The notes under the pieces were generated by a model. The model searched no databases and was not told where the DNA came from. It saw only the letters and a list, made by a program, of their open reading frames with translations. The translations under genes and the position numbers were made by a program. A DNA stretch of 10,791 nt from Deltaproteobacteria bacterium UBA6967 (GTDB lineage: Bacteria; SAR324; NAC60-12), in contig DJYX01000077.1 in the NCBI GenBank assembly GCA_002450295.1, positions 1,781 through 12,571 of the forward strand, in the 5' to 3' direction. Positions 7,022 to 10,791 of the stretch are shown here, one piece after another; positions within the stretch are counted from its first letter, which is position 1, and each line of letters starts with the position of its first letter.

Positions 7022-8554
7022 TCAAAGCATAGAGAGCAGTACACCAGCAGCAACAGCAGAACCAATCACTCCGGAGACGTTGGGCCCCATCGCGTGCATC
7101 AATAGGTGATTCTGTGGGTTGGCTTGTAAGCCAACTTGGTTGACAACTCGAGCAGCCATCGGCACGGCTGAGACTCCTGCTGCCCCAATCAACGGATTGA
7201 TCGGAGCCTCAGAGAGACGGTTCATTAGCTTGGCCATCAGTACTCCTGTTGCAGTACCAATGCCGAAAGCAATCATTCCCAGAATCAGGATGCCGACGGT
7301 TTCCAAATTCAGAAATCGAGTAGCCAATAGCTTGCTGCCCACACCGAGTCCCAGGAAGATCGTGACGGTGTTGATCAGCGCATTCTGCATCGTGTCAGAT
7401 AGTCGGTCCACTACCCCACATTCCCGAGCGAGATTGCCCAGCATGAACATGCCGATCAGTGGTGCGGCGGAGGGAAGTAGCGCAGCACAGAGAATCAACA
7501 CCAACAATGGAAAGAGGATCTTCTCCCGACGAGAGACGTAGCGTAGCTGCTTCATCACCATCCGACGTTCCTCCTCGGTCGTGAGCAGCTTCATGATCGG
7601 TGGCTGAATTAGAGGAACCAGGGCCATATAGGAATAGGCGGCAATCGCAATGGAGCCCAACAGCCGTGGCGAAAGCTGACTGGAGAGGAAAATCGCGGTC
7701 GGTCCGTCTGCTCCACCGATGATGCCGATCGAGGCTGCGTCTCGCAGGCTGAAGTCAATACCCGGAACGACATTCAAAGCCAGCGCACCAAGCAGGGTGG
7801 CAAAGATGCCAAACTGGGCAGCTGCTCCTAGCAGGGCGGTCCGGGGATTGGCGAGCATTGGCCCGAAATCGGTCATTGCTCCGACTCCCATGAAGATCAG
7901 TAGCGGAAAGATCCCGGTGGTAATGCCCATTTCATAGACGTAGTAGAGTAGTCCTCCTGGTTCCCCCATCCCAGCTCCGGGAATGTTTGTCAGGATTGTA
8001 CCAAACCCAATCGGTACCAGCAGCAGGGGTTCAAACTTCCGATTAATGCCCAGGTAGAGCAATCCCATGCCAATCAAGATCATCAGGAGCCGACCGATCC
8101 CCTCTGACCAATCCAGGTCCTGTCCCTGAAAAATCTTAGTAACCCCTGTGGAGTTCCGCAGCTCCTTCAGCATGCCACTGAGCGTTGGTTCCTTGGTAAT
8201 CGCGGGGGCGGTGTTCCCAGACTCGATGAGCAGGGGTTGGATTTCCAACACCCCCAGTGACTCCTTGTCTTCGAAGTAGAGATACGGGGAAGGTTTCCAC
8301 TCGCGGAGGACACCCGAAGCACCAGCACGTAGGGTGAGCTTGCCACCATCGGTTTGCTTCATCACGGCGAGGATGTCGCCAGCCACTACGTTATCGCCCT
8401 GCTTGACTCGGACTTCCAGCACCTGCAGTCTGCCTTGGGCGGAGATGGTGACCTGATTCGGATCGGTCTGTGCGCTGGCAGTAAACGGCAACACCAGCAG
8501 CCAAAGACTGATTGGCAGGAACCACAATCGGGAGAATCGTTGATAGCTCAGCAT
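7022..8554 (-). CDS. oadB: sodium-pumping decarboxylase beta subunit with an N-terminal signal peptide and biotin/lipoyl-like domain
   Basis: Membrane subunit that decarboxylates carboxybiotin carried by the alpha subunit and uses the energy to export Na+. Residues 150-510 match OadB/MmdB/GcdB closely. All functional residues I know from Klebsiella OadB are present at identical spacing: Asp283 ([10 protein letters not shown]), Tyr309 ([14 protein letters not shown]), and Asn453, Gly457, Ser462 and Arg469 ([18 protein letters not shown]). Residues 1-29 look like a signal peptide (hydrophobic core, then TASAQ). Residues about 33-107 form a biotinyl/lipoyl-like fold ([19 protein letters not shown]), with Asp69 or a neighbour in place of the biotinyl Lys. 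This makes the protein some 75 residues longer than typical beta subunits and would put the extra domain outside the membrane. ATG 8554 has AGGG almost touching it, a poor ribosome site. The gene starts 40 bases after the oadA stop. Confidence 0.92.
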   Translation of the reverse strand: MLSYQRFSRLWFLPISLWLLVLPFTASAQTDPNQVTISAQGRLQVLEVRVKQGDNVVAGDILAVMKQTDGGKLTLRAGASGVLREWKPSPYLYFEDKESLGVLEIQPLLIESGNTAPAITKEPTLSGMLKELRNSTGVTKIFQGQDLDWSEGIGRLLMILIGMGLLYLGINRKFEPLLLVPIGFGTILTNIPGAGMGEPGGLLYYVYEMGITTGIFPLLIFMGVGAMTDFGPMLANPRTALLGAAAQFGIFATLLGALALNVVPGIDFSLRDAASIGIIGGADGPTAIFLSSQLSPRLLGSIAIAAYSYMALVPLIQPPIMKLLTTEEERRMVMKQLRYVSRREKILFPLLVLILCAALLPSAAPLIGMFMLGNLARECGVVDRLSDTMQNALINTVTIFLGLGVGSKLLATRFLNLETVGILILGMIAFGIGTATGVLMAKLMNRLSEAPINPLIGAAGVSAVPMAARVVNQVGLQANPQNHLLMHAMGPNVSGVIGSAVAAGVLLSML

Positions 8555-8594
8555 CCCTGTTTTCGTTATGGAAGTGTTGGGGAAAAGAGCAATT

Positions 8595-10406
8595 TCAGTT
8601 AGAGATCGTCAGCAAGGGCTCACCCGCTTGTACTGTGTCTCCGGTGGATACTTGCAATTCTGAGATCTTACCGGCAGCAGGAGACTTGACCTCGGACTCC
8701 ATCTTCATTGCCTCCATTACCAACAGCGTTTGGTTTTCACTGACCTGATCGCCTACCTTGACCTCAAGGCGCAGAATGTTACCAGGAGTCGGGGCTTCAA
8801 CCACTTGACTGGCGGTGCTGGGAGCAGGGATTGTTGCAGGTTGCGCAGCAGGTGCGGGACTGGCCGTTTGCACAACGGGGGCAGCCCCTCCTTCTGCAAC
8901 ATGAACCTGATAGGCCTTGCCATCAACGGTGATCGTGTAGTCACGTGGACCCATTGCCGCTGGCAGGGCAGCTGGTACAGAGACCTTGGCCTTCTGGGTC
9001 TTGGCTTCTTCCACGCTCTTGCGGCGGATGTTTTCCTTGGCCTTGCCCTGTAAGAAGTCAATTCCTTTGCTTTCGCAGCTGGAGACAATGAAGACATTCT
9101 CATCATTGATTGGTAGACCATGTTCCTGGAGCTTCTTCTCAGCAGCAGGTCGGCCATCCTCAAGGATATCCAGTGGATCACCATCGAAAACAGGCTTATT
9201 CAGTTGTTCGGAGGCCAGCTTGATGATCTCCGGATCGGGTGGCACTGGGGTTTTGCCGAAGTAGCCGAGGACCATGTTCCCATATTGTGGATTGAGCTTC
9301 TTCCAGCGTCCCTGGGTAGCGTTGAGGTAGGCTTGTTGAAAATAAAATTGGGAAACCGGAGTGACTGAAGTACCAAAGCCTCCCAGCCGAATGACTTCCT
9401 CCATCTCCTTGATCACCTGGGGGTAGAGGTGCAGTGTGCCAGTGTCACGCATCATCATCGTGTTGGCGGTCAGTGCTCCACCTGGCATTGGTGAGAAGGG
9501 GATCAGTGGGGAGACCATCCGGGATTCGGGTGGAATGAAGTAATCATGCATCGCATCCTCAAAGACCTCCTGTGCCTTGACATACTTGAGTGGATCGATA
9601 TCCAGCGTGTAGTCGGTACCCTTCATCGCATGCCACATCGTGAGGATGTCGGGTTGGGCTGTTCCACCACTGACGGGGCTCATCGCCAGATCAATTCGAT
9701 TGATTCCGGCTTCGATAGCGGCCATGTATTGGTTGATGCCAATCCCTGCGGTGTCATGAGTGTGCAGATGCAGCACCATGTCTTCCGGTACAACCTTGCG
9801 GGCTGCTTTGATTGTATCGTAGACCTTACGCGGGTGAGCGGTTCCAGTTGAGTCCTTGAACGAAATCGAATCGAAGGGAATATCCGAATCCAGGATGTCC
9901 TGTAGCAGCTTGGTGTAATCTTCTGCACGGTGAGCCCCTTCACAACCTGGAGGCAAATCCATGATGGTGATTACGATCTGGTGGTGCAGACCAGCGGCAG
10001 TGATCCGTCCTCCGGAGTAACGCAGGTTGCGCAGATCATTCAGGGCATCGAAGTTCCGGATGGTGGTGATTCCGTGCTTCTTGAACATCTGCGCATGCAG
10101 ATCAATCATGTCCCGCGGTTGCTGGTTCAAGGCAACGACATTAATACCCCGGGCTAGCGTTTGTAAGTTGGCTTCGGGCCCGACAGTCTTGCGGAAGGCG
10201 TCCATCATGTCGAATGCAGATTCGTTGCAGTAGAAAAAGAGACTCTGGAAACGTGCACCACCTCCAGCTTCGAAGTGGGTAGTTCCAGCTTCTACTGCAG
10301 CTTCCAGCGCTGGTAGGAAGTCCTTTGTCGCCACACGTGCACCAAACACGGACTGAAAACCATCGCGGAAGGACGTGTCCATGAATTCAATGCGTTTTTT
10401 TGCCAT
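8595..10406 (-). CDS. oadA: biotin-dependent decarboxylase alpha subunit: carboxyltransferase plus biotin carrier (oxaloacetate decarboxylase / PycB-like)
   Basis: Cytoplasmic enzyme that moves CO2 from a carboxylic acid to biotin for the membrane pump. Residues 1-300 are the carboxyltransferase TIM barrel. The metal-site residues are Asp15 (SFRDGFQS), Lys184 (SFKDSTG, the carbamylated Lys), His213 and His215 (HLHTHDTAG). Gln18, Arg86 (LARGIN) and Thr249 (SGGTAQP) match the 2-oxoacid-binding set of pyruvate carboxylase. A conserved-carboxylase region runs to about 465. A Pro/Ala-rich linker spans about 475-540 and includes the strand pair [15 protein letters not shown]. The biotin carrier domain follows, with Lys568 in EAMKM, 35 residues from the end as usual. 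The segment after Arg86 ([11 protein letters not shown]) departs from the GYRHYADDVV-like stretch of known OadA proteins, so the substrate may not be oxaloacetate. Start ATG 10406 lies 13 bases after the oadG stop with no clear ribosome site, implying translational coupling. No separate biotin carboxylase is present, which favours decarboxylase over carboxylase. Confidence 0.85.
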   Translation of the reverse strand: MAKKRIEFMDTSFRDGFQSVFGARVATKDFLPALEAAVEAGTTHFEAGGGARFQSLFFYCNESAFDMMDAFRKTVGPEANLQTLARGINVVALNQQPRDMIDLHAQMFKKHGITTIRNFDALNDLRNLRYSGGRITAAGLHHQIVITIMDLPPGCEGAHRAEDYTKLLQDILDSDIPFDSISFKDSTGTAHPRKVYDTIKAARKVVPEDMVLHLHTHDTAGIGINQYMAAIEAGINRIDLAMSPVSGGTAQPDILTMWHAMKGTDYTLDIDPLKYVKAQEVFEDAMHDYFIPPESRMVSPLIPFSPMPGGALTANTMMMRDTGTLHLYPQVIKEMEEVIRLGGFGTSVTPVSQFYFQQAYLNATQGRWKKLNPQYGNMVLGYFGKTPVPPDPEIIKLASEQLNKPVFDGDPLDILEDGRPAAEKKLQEHGLPINDENVFIVSSCESKGIDFLQGKAKENIRRKSVEEAKTQKAKVSVPAALPAAMGPRDYTITVDGKAYQVHVAEGGAAPVVQTASPAPAAQPATIPAPSTASQVVEAPTPGNILRLEVKVGDQVSENQTLLVMEAMKMESEVKSPAAGKISELQVSTGDTVQAGEPLLTISN

Positions 10407-10419
10407 GATTGGTTGTTGA

Positions 10420-10665
10420 TTAGGTGTTGATCAGTTGCTGTCGCTCGGCTTCATACGCAGCAATCGCTGCAGCCAGGACAACGGTCGGGACTTGTGGTTC
10501 CTGAGGCGTTGGTTTCTTTGAGGGTCGCCGCTGTCGCTCGGCTTCCTGCTGGGTATGTAATCGGTTCAGGATCTCGATCAGCTTGATGAAGGCAATCATC
10601 AACAACAGAAATAGAAATACCGTCAACATGCCTACAACCATTAACTTGAGTCCGGTGCTGAACAT
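10420..10665 (-). CDS. oadG: sodium-pumping decarboxylase gamma subunit (OadG family)
   Basis: Small membrane subunit, 81 residues, that anchors and assembles the alpha and beta subunits. One hydrophobic helix spans about 7-30 (LMVVGMLTVFLFLLLMIAF), followed by a charged stretch, a Pro/Lys linker (48-60) and a short helix with the family-like pattern TVVLAAAIAAYEAERQ at 61-75. Size, single transmembrane helix, linker, terminal AAI helix and position directly before oadA all fit OadG. Klebsiella OadG has a His-rich tail that binds zinc and aids the alpha subunit. Here the equivalent residues are Ala, Tyr, Glu and Arg, and the only His (37) is in the middle, so the zinc role is probably absent. 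GGAG lies 10 bases before ATG 10665. It appears to be the first gene of the operon. Confidence 0.8.
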   Translation of the reverse strand: MFSTGLKLMVVGMLTVFLFLLLMIAFIKLIEILNRLHTQQEAERQRRPSKKPTPQEPQVPTVVLAAAIAAYEAERQQLINT

Positions 10666-10791
10666 CTGAGTCGTTCTCCAGAAGATACGGAAAGCGTGAA
10701 CCAGGAGCCGTTGGCTAATTCATCTGAGAGGCACTAAGATAGTGATTTTTTTGCAAGTTGACATCCGGAATTTAACAAAAATGTCGAACTT
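10666..10791. promoter_or_regulatory. control region upstream of the decarboxylase operon, with two inverted repeats
   Basis: No gene is seen in these 126 bases. A perfect short palindrome, CACTA-AGA-TAGTG, lies at 10732-10744 and is followed on the plus strand by seven T. At the window edge AAGTTGACAT (10755-10764) and ATGTCGAACTT (10781-10791) are inverted copies differing by one inserted base, 16 bases apart. Either could be an operator for the operon promoter. I see TATCTT as a possible minus-strand -10 but no good -35, so the promoter itself is not placed. The oadG ribosome site is at 10679-10675. Confidence 0.3.

Noticed and set aside
6765..7109. 114-codon plus-strand frame across the amidase-oadB junction
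   Set aside because: Antisense to two convincing genes, and no ribosome site or domain was seen.
7119..7541. 140-codon open frame on the plus strand antisense to oadB
   Set aside because: It is the complement of a strongly conserved membrane region; the protein is compositionally odd (Pro, Arg, Ser rich), as expected for a shadow frame.
8753..9184. 143-codon minus-strand frame overlapping oadA in another frame
   Set aside because: The oadA frame here encodes the linker and biotin carrier domain; the overlapping frame is Arg/Pro/Leu-rich with no motif.
10758..10786. TTGACA on the plus strand at 10758-10763, considered as a promoter for a gene starting at ATG 10781
   Set aside because: The hexamer 17 bases downstream (ATGTCG) is a poor -10, and the ATG has no ribosome site and only 11 bases left in the window.

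Overview
The window comes from a bacterium of moderate GC content whose lineage I cannot fix from sequence. A secretion signal on one subunit and a Kef-type antiporter suggest a Gram-negative-type cell. Coding density is high. There are seven intact genes, one methyltransferase gene broken by a single in-frame stop, and possibly the tail of another gene at the left edge. No tRNA, rRNA, CRISPR array or insertion sequence was seen.

Left third, plus strand. After the possible 3' end of an HExxH metallopeptidase (to base 164) comes a tight two-gene S-adenosylmethionine recycling unit. It holds a short-form S-adenosylhomocysteine hydrolase homologue (190-1440) and, 7 bases later, an MTA/SAH deaminase (1448-2770). 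The hydrolase keeps every catalytic residue but carries Glu and Lys where classical enzymes use Thr and Glu/Gln to read the adenine. With the deaminase next to it, this suggests recycling by way of S-inosylhomocysteine. A hairpin and a 90-base gap separate this unit from a Kef/CPA2-type monovalent cation:proton antiporter with RCK domains (2861-4870).

Middle, minus strand. An AT-richer SAM-dependent O-methyltransferase gene (5522 down to 4884) converges on the antiporter gene. It would be full length apart from one TAA at codon 78.

Right half, minus strand, read right to left. oadG (10665-10420), oadA (10406-8595), oadB (8554-7022) and an amidase-signature hydrolase (6992-5670) form one apparent operon with gaps of 13, 40 and 29 bases. 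It ends in a hairpin-plus-T-run terminator at the amidase stop. The first three genes encode a complete biotin-dependent, sodium-pumping decarboxylase: a cytoplasmic carboxyltransferase with biotin carrier, a membrane pump and a small anchor subunit. The complex is unusual in three ways. The carboxyltransferase has a diverged substrate-site neighbourhood. The pump subunit starts with a signal peptide and an extra biotin/lipoyl-like domain that lacks the modifiable lysine. The gamma subunit lacks the histidine-rich tail. The amidase may supply or process the acid that the pump decarboxylates, but that is inference from gene order.

The best candidates for something new are the S-inosylhomocysteine route and the variant sodium pump with its attached amidase.
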